Both the position numbers and the translations under genes were made by a program. The notes beneath the pieces are model-generated. The model had not been told where the DNA came from, searched no databases, and was given only the letters and a program-made list of their open reading frames with translations. A stretch of 64,000 nt of DNA from Micromonospora luteifusca (GTDB taxonomy: Bacteria; Actinomycetota; Actinomycetes; Mycobacteriales; Micromonosporaceae): the NCBI RefSeq assembly GCF_016907275.1, contig NZ_JAFBBP010000001.1, positions 682,001-746,000 on the forward strand, in the 5' to 3' direction. Below are positions 45,888 to 54,342 of this stretch, one piece after another. Each line of letters starts with the position of its first letter. Position 1 is the stretch's first letter.

Positions 45888-48149
45888 ATGGGTGAAGTCG
45901 TCGTCGCCGACGCGGACCTGGCGACGCTGGGGTTCAGCACCGCGCACTCCGACCGCTACGTCTACTCCAACTACTTCGTGCCGGTCCAGCTCACCTTCGA
46001 CGACGGGGAGACGCCCCTGCTGCCGTTCTACGTCAAGCAGGCGCTGATCGAGGCAATGCGGTACGGCGGGCTCTCCCATGACCGGCTGCCGCACCTGCTC
46101 AAGGAACTCGGCCTGTCGGGGCTGTGGAAGGCCAATGACATGGACGCCGCCGAGGCGGCGCTGCCGGGGCAAGACTCGGGCATGGCCAACCGCGAGCCGC
46201 GGGCCCGGCGCCAGACCCTCCTCGGTGACCAGGAGGCGGAGTTCGTCGCCGGTCTACTCCAGTCCGACGTGGGCATCGCGTTCCTCGACCGGACCCGGAT
46301 CCGGCCGGTGGGCTTCGCGCTCGGCGAACACGTCTACGCCCTGGCGCTCGCGCCCGGCGAGGAGGCGGTGCTGGAGCAGCGCACCTACACCAAGCGTGAG
46401 CTGACCCTGGAGGAACAGGACGAGACCGAGCAGCAGACGGACGTCGAGCTGACCAGTGCACTCACCACGGAACTGCAGGAGGGCTTCGAGCGGCAGAAGT
46501 CGCTCACCGACACCTGGGGGCTCAACGCCAGCCACACCGGCCAGTACACCAGCCCGACCGGCGTCTGGGGCACCTTCAACGCCAGCCACACGATCGGCTA
46601 CACGCGCAGCGTGACGGCGGCCAGCCAGGAGACCAGTCGCCGTGCGGTCAAGGACAGTCAGACCGCCACCTCCAAGGTCGCCGCCCGCTACCGCACCCAG
46701 CACAAGACCGACTTCAAGTTGGTCAGCGAGTCCGGTATGGAGTCGACCTCGAAGCGGACCGTGCGCAACCCCAACCGGGCAACGCCGATCACGCTGCACT
46801 ACTTCAAGGTGCTGCAACGGCTGGAGTTGGCCCACGAACGGTACGGCGCCCGGGTGTGCTGGGCGCCGACAGTGAAGGACCCGGCGCTGGCGTTCGCCAA
46901 GAAGATCACCGACGGGCGGCAGCGGATCCGTGACAACGCTCTCGCCGCGCTGCCCGCCGTGCCGGTCAAGCCGGTGCGCCCGGTACCGGGCGTACCGGCC
47001 GCCGTGGAGACCCGCACCATCTACTCCCCGGTCGTGACACTCGACAAGTGGGGATTCACCGGCGACATGAGCGCCGACTACGACATCGACGTCGTCTTCG
47101 ACAGCGGTTGGGAGTGGGACGGCGACATCGAGACCATTCGGCAGAACCTCACCCTGATCACTCGCCGGCCGCCGTCGGGTATCGCGGCTCGGGTGGTCGG
47201 CGTTCCGGTGATCACCGACGCGAACGGTCAGCCGGCACTGCGGGTACGCATCCACGTCGGTGCGGCCAGCTGGCTCGCCGGGCCCGGTGCCGACGTGCAG
47301 CTCGCCGCCACGTTCCGGCGTACCCCGACGATGGTCGACGGGAACGCCGACGACGCCGCCTACAACGCGCTGGTCGCGGGCTACCTGACCGACCTGCAGG
47401 ACTGGCAGGACAGGCGCGATGCGGCGCTGGCGGCGGCGGAGGAGGCCGCGGACGAGTTCGAGGCGCGGCTGCGCGGCGGGTTCTCACCGGTCAACGAGAT
47501 GGTCTCGCAGATCGTCGAGGCGCACTTCCCGGCCAGCGTGCGGGACGAGGCGTGGGAGATCGAGTTCTGGCACCGCGTCTTCGACTGGGAGCGCGCCTCG
47601 TTCGTGTCGTACCCCGGTTGGTGGTCGGCCGGTGACGCCCGGGCCCCCGAGCGCGACCCGAGTGACTTCCTCAACGCCAGCTGGGCGAAGCTCTATCTTC
47701 CGGTACGGGCCGGCATGGAGCTGGCGGCGCTGCGGTGGATCTTCGGCAAGGCGGTGGCGACCCGGCTCGCGCCGGCGGTGGAGCAGCAACTGGCCGCGTT
47801 CGTCGACGAACTGGCCGCGTTCCGCACCAGCCACCTCGGCACCGGCGACGAGATGCCCGACCTGACCAGCGAGTGCCAGGAGGTGCCCGAGCGGGTCTAC
47901 TGCCTGGCCAAGTGGGCCGAGCTGATGCCCACCGACGGCACCCACCTGGAGGTCGTGCAGGGCGCGACGACCGCAGCCGACGCGGTGACCAGCAAGGAGA
48001 TCACGGACGCGGAGGCTCTGCGGGCGGCGCTGCTCGACGGCGAGGTGCAGACCAACCGGCTCAGGACCAAGGCGTACGACCAGATGACCGAGGCCGCCGA
48101 CGTCGACATCCACCTCGGCACACCAGGAGGCAACAGCCCGACGGCGTGA
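45888..48149 (+). CDS. unrecognised large protein, gene 2 of a two-gene operon
   Basis: 753 aa; GAGG precedes the ATG. Family not recognised. The N-terminal 160 residues look like a mixed fold (YVYSNYFVPVQLTFDDG, ALGEHVYALALAPGEEAVLE). Residues about 165-270 are very rich in Glu, Gln, Thr and Ser, with the five-residue repeat NASHT at 213-217 and 231-235 around a Gly/Tyr-rich turn, suggesting beta hairpins or a fibrous or pore-like segment. Then a beta-rich part (400-490), a charged helix (about 505-535) and a C-terminal helical part (590-740). No signal peptide. The charged, repeat-bearing middle and the hydrophobic partner resemble structural or toxin-like proteins, but this is a guess. Confidence 0.8.
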   Translation: MGEVVVADADLATLGFSTAHSDRYVYSNYFVPVQLTFDDGETPLLPFYVKQALIEAMRYGGLSHDRLPHLLKELGLSGLWKANDMDAAEAALPGQDSGMANREPRARRQTLLGDQEAEFVAGLLQSDVGIAFLDRTRIRPVGFALGEHVYALALAPGEEAVLEQRTYTKRELTLEEQDETEQQTDVELTSALTTELQEGFERQKSLTDTWGLNASHTGQYTSPTGVWGTFNASHTIGYTRSVTAASQETSRRAVKDSQTATSKVAARYRTQHKTDFKLVSESGMESTSKRTVRNPNRATPITLHYFKVLQRLELAHERYGARVCWAPTVKDPALAFAKKITDGRQRIRDNALAALPAVPVKPVRPVPGVPAAVETRTIYSPVVTLDKWGFTGDMSADYDIDVVFDSGWEWDGDIETIRQNLTLITRRPPSGIAARVVGVPVITDANGQPALRVRIHVGAASWLAGPGADVQLAATFRRTPTMVDGNADDAAYNALVAGYLTDLQDWQDRRDAALAAAEEAADEFEARLRGGFSPVNEMVSQIVEAHFPASVRDEAWEIEFWHRVFDWERASFVSYPGWWSAGDARAPERDPSDFLNASWAKLYLPVRAGMELAALRWIFGKAVATRLAPAVEQQLAAFVDELAAFRTSHLGTGDEMPDLTSECQEVPERVYCLAKWAELMPTDGTHLEVVQGATTAADAVTSKEITDAEALRAALLDGEVQTNRLRTKAYDQMTEAADVDIHLGTPGGNSPTA

Positions 48150-48290
48150 CACGGCGGCGGTCTCCCCTCCGCGTCGGCTCGCGCCCGGCCTGCGGTCGGC
48201 GAGGCAGGCGCGGCTGGTGGGGTGTGGTGGTGCGACCAACGCAGGTTCGACGTGGTGAGGTGATCGACGCCCTGGCCGTGGTGCTCGCTC

Positions 48291-48956
48291 TCAGTGCCGT
48301 GGCCGCACCAGCCCTGCGTCGAACGCCGCGATCACCAACTGTGCCCGGTCTCGGACGGCGAGCTTCGCCATCAGGTGCGTGATGTGCGTCTTCACCGTCT
48401 TCACCGAGATCACCAGGGCAGTCGCGATCTCGTCGTTCGACAAGCCACCGCCGATCAGGGTCAGCACCTCGACCTCACGGCCGGTCAGCCGCCGTAGGGT
48501 CGGTGTCGGCCGTTCCGGTCGGGGAGCCGTGACGTAGTGCGCGACAAGCCGGGTGAGGATCGACGGCGCGAACAGCGATTCACCGAGGTGGGTGCGGCGG
48601 ATCGCCTCGATCAACTCCTCGGGGCGGGAGTCCTTGAGCAGGAAGCCGGACGCGCCCGCGTGCAGCGCCTCGTACACGTACTCGTCGAGTTCAAACATGC
48701 TCAGGACCAGGACGCGGGCGGCGGACAGTGCGGGGTCGGTGCAGATGCGGCGGGTGGCCTTGAGGCCGTCGAGGTGCGGCATCCGTACGTCCATCAGGAT
48801 GACGTCGGGGCGGGTGGTGCGGGCGCACGCCACGGCGTGCGCTCCATCGCCGGCCTCGCCGACGACGGCCAGGTCCGGCTCGTTGTTGATGATCATGGCG
48901 AGGCTGTGTCGGAGCAGCGCCTGATCGTCCACCAGAAGCACCCGGATGCCGCTCAC
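48291..48956 (-). CDS. NarL/LuxR-type response regulator
   Basis: 221 aa. Receiver domain with VLLVDDQALLRHSL, phospho-acceptor Asp in VILMDVRMPHLDG and the conserved Lys in FLLKDSRPEE; C-terminal LuxR-type HTH with LTGREVEVLTLIGGGLSNDE and SVKTVKTHI. GTG at 48956 overlaps the kinase stop by 4 bp. Forms a two-component system with that kinase, likely controlling the divergent ABC exporter. Confidence 0.92.
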   Translation of the reverse strand: MSGIRVLLVDDQALLRHSLAMIINNEPDLAVVGEAGDGAHAVACARTTRPDVILMDVRMPHLDGLKATRRICTDPALSAARVLVLSMFELDEYVYEALHAGASGFLLKDSRPEELIEAIRRTHLGESLFAPSILTRLVAHYVTAPRPERPTPTLRRLTGREVEVLTLIGGGLSNDEIATALVISVKTVKTHITHLMAKLAVRDRAQLVIAAFDAGLVRPRH

Positions 48957-49801
48957 GCCGCCTCGTCCCTGATCCGCGCAGTGAGGCGGAAGCCCCCGTC
49001 GACGTGCTCCGCCGACAGCGTGCCACCGAGACTGCCGACCCGCTCCCGTAAACCGGCCAGCCCGTGCCCGGCGCCCGGTGCTGCCAGCCATCCGTCGACT
49101 GACGGTCCGGCGTCCGCAACCGTGACCACCACGTACGTTCCGTCCCGGTACACCCGCACCCGCACGTCTGTCGGTCCCGCGTACCGTGCCGCGTTGCTGA
49201 GCGCCTCGCGCACGGTCTTGCAGACGGCGACCTGTACACCCTGCGACACCGGGCCGAGCGGCTCGACCGTCAGCCGTGTCCGAAGCCCCGCGAGCGACGA
49301 CCCGTGCACGATCCCGGGCAGGTCGTCGAGACTGTCCACCGGCGCACGGCGACTGGCGGCCGACGGCTCACGCAGCACCGTGAGCATGCGGCGTAACTCG
49401 GCTGTCGCATGCCGGCTCGCGTCCTCGATATCGGTGAGTGCCGCCTCCACCTCGGCAGGCTTGGGTAGATGCCGGGTGGCCGCCGCGCGGACCGTGATCA
49501 GACCCAAGCCGTGCGAGACGATGTCGTGCAGGTCGCGGGCGATCCGCAGCCGTTCGGCGAGCACCGCCTCGGACGCTGCCCAGGCGGTCAACCGGGACTC
49601 GTAGGCGGTTCGGTCGGCGCGTGACCGCCGCACCGCCCACACCGCGGCCGCGACGGCGCCACCGACCATCAGCGACGGCAGGATGACCGCGAGCGGGCCC
49701 TGCGCGCCGACCGTACACATGGCCATCACCAGCACGCTGATCGCCACGACAACGACCGGCACGGTCCTGGACCGCCCGGAGGGGCGCGGATGGGCGTTCA
49801 C
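48953..49801 (-). CDS. two-component sensor histidine kinase
   Basis: 282-aa kinase with two N-terminal membrane helices (VPVVVVAISVLVMAMCTVG and LAVILPSLMVGGAVAAAVW) and almost no extracellular loop, followed by the HisKA_3 box RIARDLHDIVSHGLGLI with the phospho-His and an HATPase domain (VREALSNAARYA, GHGLAGLRERVGSLGG). Small intramembrane-sensing kinases like this often sense cell-envelope drugs and govern an adjacent ABC transporter. GTG at 49801; longer upstream frame overlaps the ABC gene and is rejected. Confidence 0.9.
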   Translation of the reverse strand: MNAHPRPSGRSRTVPVVVVAISVLVMAMCTVGAQGPLAVILPSLMVGGAVAAAVWAVRRSRADRTAYESRLTAWAASEAVLAERLRIARDLHDIVSHGLGLITVRAAATRHLPKPAEVEAALTDIEDASRHATAELRRMLTVLREPSAASRRAPVDSLDDLPGIVHGSSLAGLRTRLTVEPLGPVSQGVQVAVCKTVREALSNAARYAGPTDVRVRVYRDGTYVVVTVADAGPSVDGWLAAPGAGHGLAGLRERVGSLGGTLSAEHVDGGFRLTARIRDEAA

Positions 49802-49818
49802 CGCCCCGACTGTAGATC

Positions 49819-49834
49819 TCAGACCAGGGTCTGA
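49819..49834. promoter_or_regulatory. inverted repeat between kinase and ABC operons
   Basis: TCAGACC-AG-GGTCTGA is a perfect 7-bp dyad in the 112-bp divergent promoter region. It is a plausible site for the NarL-type response regulator encoded next door. Confidence 0.55.
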
Positions 49835-49913
49835 CGGCCCGCGGACCGACTCGGCCGTCGAAATCCGAGAACGGTCGGATGTACGAGGCCCGCACCTTCG
49901 GTTGACTCGGCTC

Positions 49914-50627
49914 ATGATCACGATCGATCGCGTCAGCAAGACCAAGGGCAGGACACAGATCCTGTACGACGTCAGCTTCGAGGCCCGACCCGGCCGGGTC
50001 ACCGGCTTCCTCGGGCCGAACGGAGCCGGCAAGACGTCGACGCTACGTATCCTGCTCGGCCTGGACCGCCCGCAGAACGGGACGGCACTGATCTGCGGGC
50101 GCCCGTACCGGAAACTGGACCGCCCGCTCACGACGGTCGGCGCACTGCTCGACGGCAGCGGGGCGCACCGGGCCCGCACGGCCCGTGCCCACCTGCGGTG
50201 GGTAGCCGCCAGCAACGGCCTGCCGGACTCCCGCGCCGACGAGGTCCTCGAAATCGTCGGCCTGACCGGCGACGCACGTAAGCGTGCCGGCCGCTTCTCC
50301 CTCGGCATGAGCCGCCGGCTCGGGCTCGCCACCGCCCTGCTCGGCGACCCTGAGGTGCTGGTCCTGGACGAACCGGTCAACGGCCTCGACCCGGCCGGGA
50401 TCCGCTGGATGCGCGAGTTCCTCAAAGACAGCGCCGCGCAGGGCCGCACGCTCCTGCTCTCCAGCCACCTGATGGGCGAGTTGGCCGAGATCGCCGACGA
50501 CGTCATCGTGATCGACAAGGGCCGGATCGTGATCCAGGGCAGACTCGCCGACGTCACCGGTGGTCATCGCACACTCGAGGACGCCTTCTTCGCGCTGACC
50601 GGCACCGAGGCGGGTGGCCCGTGGTGA
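49914..50627 (+). CDS. ABC transporter ATP-binding protein
   Basis: 237-aa ABC ATPase. Walker A GPNGAGKTSTL, signature FSLGMSRRLGLATALLG, Walker B VLVLDEPVNGLDP and switch His in LLSSHLM. It resembles exporter ATPases of the DrrA/CcmA type. ATG at 49914. It powers the two permeases encoded downstream. Confidence 0.93.
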   Translation: MITIDRVSKTKGRTQILYDVSFEARPGRVTGFLGPNGAGKTSTLRILLGLDRPQNGTALICGRPYRKLDRPLTTVGALLDGSGAHRARTARAHLRWVAASNGLPDSRADEVLEIVGLTGDARKRAGRFSLGMSRRLGLATALLGDPEVLVLDEPVNGLDPAGIRWMREFLKDSAAQGRTLLLSSHLMGELAEIADDVIVIDKGRIVIQGRLADVTGGHRTLEDAFFALTGTEAGGPW

Positions 50628-51373
50628 GCCTGGTCCGCGCCGAACTCCGTAAGCTGCTCGGCCTGCCCACCGCCTGGGTGGGCCTGGTGCTGGGCACGCT
50701 GACAGCACCAGTGGTCGTCCTGCTGAACGCGCCGTACACCCGCCGGGCGATCGCCGCCGGCACCCTCACCGACACGTCCGACCTGGGTCTACGCGACCTG
50801 GGTATCGGCCTGATCGGTCCGATGGTCCTCGGCGTGATCGTGGTGAGCAGCGAATACACGTCCACTGGTCAGGACGCCCCCGGTGCCCGCCAGCTCACCG
50901 CGACGCTCGCCGCGGTGCCCGACCGGCTACGTCTACTCGTGGCGAAGACCACCGCGCTCGTACTGGTCGTCGCGGCACAGGCGGTGGTCACCGCGACCGC
51001 CACGCTCACCCTCACCCAGGTGCTGCACGGCGAACACGCGCCCGCACCCGCCCCGGCCCGAGTCGCCGCCGCGCTCCTCTACTGGACGCTGACCGCACTA
51101 CTGGCGTACGCGCTCGCGTTGATCACTCGCAACGGCGTCGTGCCGCTGACGCTGCTGATCATCAACAGCTCCGTCGTCTCGGTGTCGTACCTGCTGACGA
51201 AGGTCACCGACCTCGCCGCCTACCTGCCGGACATCGCCGGGACGCAGATGTTCCTCCGCAGCGGGGACTTCCCCGTCGAGATCGCTCCGGTGACCGCGGG
51301 ACTGGTGATGACCACCTGGGTCGTGGCACTACTCGCGGTCGGCGCGGTCCTGTTTCGCCGGCGGGACACGTGA
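50621..51373 (+). CDS. ABC-2 type permease
   Basis: 250-aa membrane protein with about six hydrophobic helices (WVGLVLGTLTAPVVVLLN, IGLIGPMVLGVIVVSS, ALVLVVAAQAVVTATATL, TALLAYALALIT, LTLLIINSSVVSVSYLL, GLVMTTWVVALLAVGAVLF). Starts VSLVRAELRKLL, a typical amphipathic entry helix. GTG start overlaps the ATPase stop by 7 bp. Likely exports a hydrophobic drug or lipid with its partner permease. Confidence 0.88.
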   Translation: MVSLVRAELRKLLGLPTAWVGLVLGTLTAPVVVLLNAPYTRRAIAAGTLTDTSDLGLRDLGIGLIGPMVLGVIVVSSEYTSTGQDAPGARQLTATLAAVPDRLRLLVAKTTALVLVVAAQAVVTATATLTLTQVLHGEHAPAPAPARVAAALLYWTLTALLAYALALITRNGVVPLTLLIINSSVVSVSYLLTKVTDLAAYLPDIAGTQMFLRSGDFPVEIAPVTAGLVMTTWVVALLAVGAVLFRRRDT

Positions 51374-52011
51374 ACACCGCACGCGCGGAACTCCGCAAAC
51401 TGCTGACCCTGCCGTCGCTGCGCCTGACCGCACTGCTGACCTGGACCGCCAACCTGGTGCTGACGTACGCGTACCGAGCGGCCGGGTCCCGCGGTGAGCC
51501 GCTCGGCGACGACGCCGCCCTGGCCCCGCTCGCCTACACCCAGGCCGGTTTCCTGGTGCTCGGCGTGCTGGCGGCCGCATCCGAGCACCAGGAGGGTGGC
51601 CAGATCCGCACCACACTGCTCGCGGTGCCCCGGCGCCTGCCACTGCAGGCGGCGAAGGCCCTTGCGCTGGCCGCTCTGACGCTCCCGGTGGCCGCCGCGA
51701 CGGCGACCACCAGCACCCTGTCGGCCGGCGAGGCCACCTGGACGCCCGCCGCGACCGCCTACCTGACACTCACCACGTTGCTCGGGGCGGCAGTCGCCAG
51801 CGTCGTCCGCCGCGCAGTGCCCGCCGTGATCCTGCTGCTCGGCCTGTACTTCATCGCCGGCCCGCTGCTCCGCGCCTGGTCCGCCACCAGCGCCGCCTAC
51901 CTGCCGGACACCGCCGCCCTCGACCCGTCCCGTGGTGCCGCGGCAACGCTCGTCTGGACACTCACCGCCCTGACGCTCGCCGCTTTCACCGTCGACCGAC
52001 GCGACGCCTAG
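51370..52011 (+). CDS. ABC-2 type permease
   Basis: 213-aa membrane protein paralogous to the preceding permease: entry helix ARAELRKLLTLPSLRL, then hydrophobic helices (YTQAGFLVLGVLAAASEH, LALAALTLPVAAATAT, AVPAVILLLGLYFIAGPLL). GTG start overlaps the preceding stop by 4 bp. Two different permeases with one ATPase suggest a heterodimeric exporter. The IS200/IS605-type element begins less than 100 bp downstream. Confidence 0.87.
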   Translation: MNTARAELRKLLTLPSLRLTALLTWTANLVLTYAYRAAGSRGEPLGDDAALAPLAYTQAGFLVLGVLAAASEHQEGGQIRTTLLAVPRRLPLQAAKALALAALTLPVAAATATTSTLSAGEATWTPAATAYLTLTTLLGAAVASVVRRAVPAVILLLGLYFIAGPLLRAWSATSAAYLPDTAALDPSRGAAATLVWTLTALTLAAFTVDRRDA

Positions 52012-52106
52012 GAGTCCACAGCTCCCCTTCCACCAGCCAGCCGACCAAACACTCGCGCGCCGTTGACGCACTTCGGAAACCAGCTACCGGGTGGCGGGCC
52101 AGTGCT

Positions 52107-52122
52107 CCGCCCTTCAGGGTGG
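52107..52122. repeat. left subterminal hairpin of the IS element
   Basis: CCGCCC and GGGTGG (one wobble pair) around TTCA; matches the right-end hairpin in stem and loop pattern. Confidence 0.6.
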
Positions 52123-52168
52123 GGGTGAAGGTCCGTGCTGGGAGGGCCGTCAAGGCCCGAGCTGTGGC

Positions 52169-52390
52169 TTAAACCGGGCGGTTCTGCTGCTCGATGTGCT
52201 GACGCACGACGCTCAGCGGTGCCCCGCCCTCGGAGCCCGCGAAGTACGAGACTGACCAGGGCTTGTTGGCCCGGTAGTAGTGACGCACGGGGTTGGGGAA
52301 CGTCTGGCGCATCCGCCGACTCGACACGCCCTTGAGGGTTTTGACCAGCTTCGCCAGGGCCACCTTGGGCGGGAAGTAGAGCAGAAAACA
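52169..52390 (-). pseudogene. tnpA: tnpA (Y1 transposase) remnant
   Basis: C-terminal half of an IS200-type Y1 single-strand transposase: LLYFPPKVALAKLVKTLKG, SSRRMRQTFPNPVRHYY, SYFAGSEGGAPLSVVRQ, ending HIEQQNRPV. The N-terminal half with the HUH metal motif is absent: the frame meets the tnpB start region. The residue at the usual catalytic Tyr (family pattern RQYIEQQ) is His here. The protein cannot be functional. Confidence 0.75.
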
Positions 52391-52452
52391 CAGTGTCTAC
52401 CAGTGCGGATGCCTTCACGGTCTGCCGCAGACCACATGGGACACTCGGTTTC

Positions 52453-53682
52453 GTGCAGCTTCGTTACAACTTCCGGGTCTATCCGGACGCCGTCCAGCGC
52501 ACCGCGTTGGCGAGAGCGTTCGGGTGTGCCCGGGTGGTGTTCAACGACGGGCTGCGCTTGCGTCAGCAGGCACGCGAGGCGGGCGAGAAGTACGTTTCGG
52601 ACGCCGACCTGTCCAAGCGGGTTATCACTCAGGCTAAGGGCACGCCGGAACGGGCGTGGCTGGGCGAGGTGTCCGCGGTGGTCCTGCAGCAGGCCCTCGC
52701 GGATCTGAACACGGCGTACCGTAACTTCTTCTCCTCGATCACCGGCAAGCGCAAGGGGCCGCACGGTGGCACCGCCCCGGTTCCGGTCCCGCAAGAACAA
52801 CCGGCAAGCGATCCGGTTCACCAGGAACAGCCGGTTCAAGGTCCTCGACAACGGCCGACTTCGGCTGCCAAAGATCGGCGACATGCCGGTTCGGTGGTCG
52901 CGTAGCCTGCCGTCCGAGGCCATCTCGGTCACGGTGATCCGGGACGCGGCCGGGCGGTACTTCGCCTCGTTCGTCGTTCACACCACCGACGCACCGCTGC
53001 CGGAAACGGACTCCGAGATCGGTATCGACCTGGGCCTGACCCACTTCGCGGTCATGTCCGACGGCACGAAGGTGACCGCACCGAAGTTCCTGCGCCGCGC
53101 GGCCCGCAAGCTCAAGCGGTTGCAGCAAGACCTGCCCGCAAGACCAAGGGCAGCAACCGCCGCAAGAAGGCCGTGGTCAACCTCGCCCGCACTCATGCGC
53201 GGGTGGCCGACACCCGACGGGACTGGCAGCACAAGCTCTCGACATCGATCATCCGCGACAACCAAGCGGTGTACGTCGAGGACCTGTGCGTGATCGGTCT
53301 CGGCAGGACTCGGCTTGCGAAGTCCGTGCACGATGCGGGGTTGGCCAGTTTCACCGGCATGCTGGAGTACAAGGCCGCCCGGTACGGGCGCACGTTCGCC
53401 CGGGTGGACAGGTTTTTCCCGTCAACCCGGAAGTGCTCCACCTGCGCCCGGGTCAACGACAAGATCGCGCTGAACGTCCGAGCGTGGGACTGCCCATGCG
53501 GCGCAGCCCACGACCGGGACGTCAACGCCGCGAAGAACGTCAAGGCCGCCGGACAGGCGGACTTCAACGACCGTGGAGCGCAGATAAGACCAGCATCCGT
53601 GCCGGCACCGCGCGGCGAAGCGGTAACCCACCCAGACGCCGCGTGTTCCACACGCAGCGTCGAGGGAATCTCCGCCCTTTAG
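52453..53682 (+). pseudogene. tnpB: tnpB (RuvC-like nuclease) with two frameshifts
   Basis: The product is spread over three frames. Part 1 (from GTG 52453): VQLRYNFRVYPDAVQ, FGCARVVFNDGLR, ending GKRKG. Part 2 (from about 52766): APPRFRSRKNNRQAIRFT and the RuvC Asp in EIGIDLGLTHFAVMSDG. Part 3 (from about 53145): NLARTHARVADTRRDWQHKL, the RuvC Glu in AVYVEDLCV, the zinc motif CSTCARVN with CPCG, and the last Asp in HDRDVNAAKNVKA. Frame breaks fall near 52760 and 53140. TnpB proteins are RNA-guided nucleases; the catalytic residues survive but no full-length protein can be made. Confidence 0.85.
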
Positions 53683-53697
53683 GGCGGCGAGGATGTC
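53580..53697 (+). ncRNA. candidate omega-RNA / right end of the tnpB element
   Basis: The 3' end of tnpB plus the hairpin CCGCCC-TTTA-GGGCGG and the terminal GAGGATGTCAA is where IS605-family elements encode the omega-RNA whose 3' tail becomes the guide. Start is uncertain. With tnpB broken, the RNA could only act with a TnpB supplied from elsewhere. Confidence 0.4.
53672..53687. repeat. right subterminal hairpin of the IS element
   Basis: CCGCCC and GGGCGG pair perfectly around TTTA, 10 bp from the right tip of the element. Confidence 0.65.
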
Positions 53698-54268
53698 AAA
53701 GGTGACCGGTGTCGTTGAAGCTGACCAGGGTCGGCGGACGATCGGAATCCCACTGCACGACGGTGATCGCGCAGTTGCCCTGGTTGAGGCCCATCCACCG
53801 CCATTCCGGAGCGTCCAGGACGTGCCGGACGAACCAGCCGATCACGAAGTTGTGCGTGATCAGCAGTTCGTTACGGTCCTGCTCGCCTGTCACACCGAAG
53901 TGTTCGACAGCGGCTCGCAGCGCGACGGCGTCCTCGTCCCGCTCGTCCGTGGGCACACCGTCCAGCCAGGAAAGCAACCGGTCCGGGTAACGGCCGCGTT
54001 GACTGATGGAGGGCACCGGCGTGCGATCCGCTACGAAGTCGCAGGCATGTCTGGGCACCTGTGCGAGGTGGCCACCGACAATGTCGGCGGTCTGGGCCGC
54101 TCGGGTGACCGGGCTGTGGTGGATCGCCGAGAAGGGCACCGTACGCAACCGTCGGCCCAGCTGATCTGCCTGCTCCCGACCGAGGGGCGAAAGACCTCCG
54201 GCTGAGGCGTGGTCGGAGGTCTGATCCTGTTCGCCGTGACGGACGAGGTACAGCTTCGTACGAGCCAT
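53696..54268 (-). CDS. histidine phosphatase family protein
   Basis: 190-aa phosphoglycerate-mutase-like protein. The catalytic motif LYLVRHGEQDQ (RHG) is at the N-terminus, GLSPLGREQADQLGRRL next, SPVTRAAQTADIV with the second Arg, and LITHNFVIGWF with the second catalytic His. Substrate unknown. ATG at 54268. The stop codon is directly abutted by the IS element, which has replaced whatever lay downstream. Confidence 0.88.
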   Translation of the reverse strand: MARTKLYLVRHGEQDQTSDHASAGGLSPLGREQADQLGRRLRTVPFSAIHHSPVTRAAQTADIVGGHLAQVPRHACDFVADRTPVPSISQRGRYPDRLLSWLDGVPTDERDEDAVALRAAVEHFGVTGEQDRNELLITHNFVIGWFVRHVLDAPEWRWMGLNQGNCAITVVQWDSDRPPTLVSFNDTGHL

Positions 54269-54342
54269 CGACACACACCTTCAATCAGCGTTCGGCGAAG
54301 ATCACCATAGACCGTGCGGAGGCTCTCGTGGCCGCGGCGTAA

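Larger units (their letters stand above)
52095..53698. mobile_element. decayed IS200/IS605-family element
   Basis: About 1.6 kb with the IS605 layout: a tnpA remnant on the minus strand, tnpB on the plus strand, and a similar hairpin near each end (CCGCCC-TTCA-GGGTGG at 52107-52122 and CCGCCC-TTTA-GGGCGG at 53672-53687). IS605-type elements lack terminal inverted repeats and carry such subterminal hairpins. The right end touches the stop codon of the histidine phosphatase gene. Exact tips are not fixed; the left boundary is approximate. Confidence 0.75.

Noticed and set aside
48953..50557. 534-codon kinase frame with an extra N-terminal part
   Set aside because: The extra part is antisense to the ABC ATPase; the membrane helices start after the GTG at 49801.
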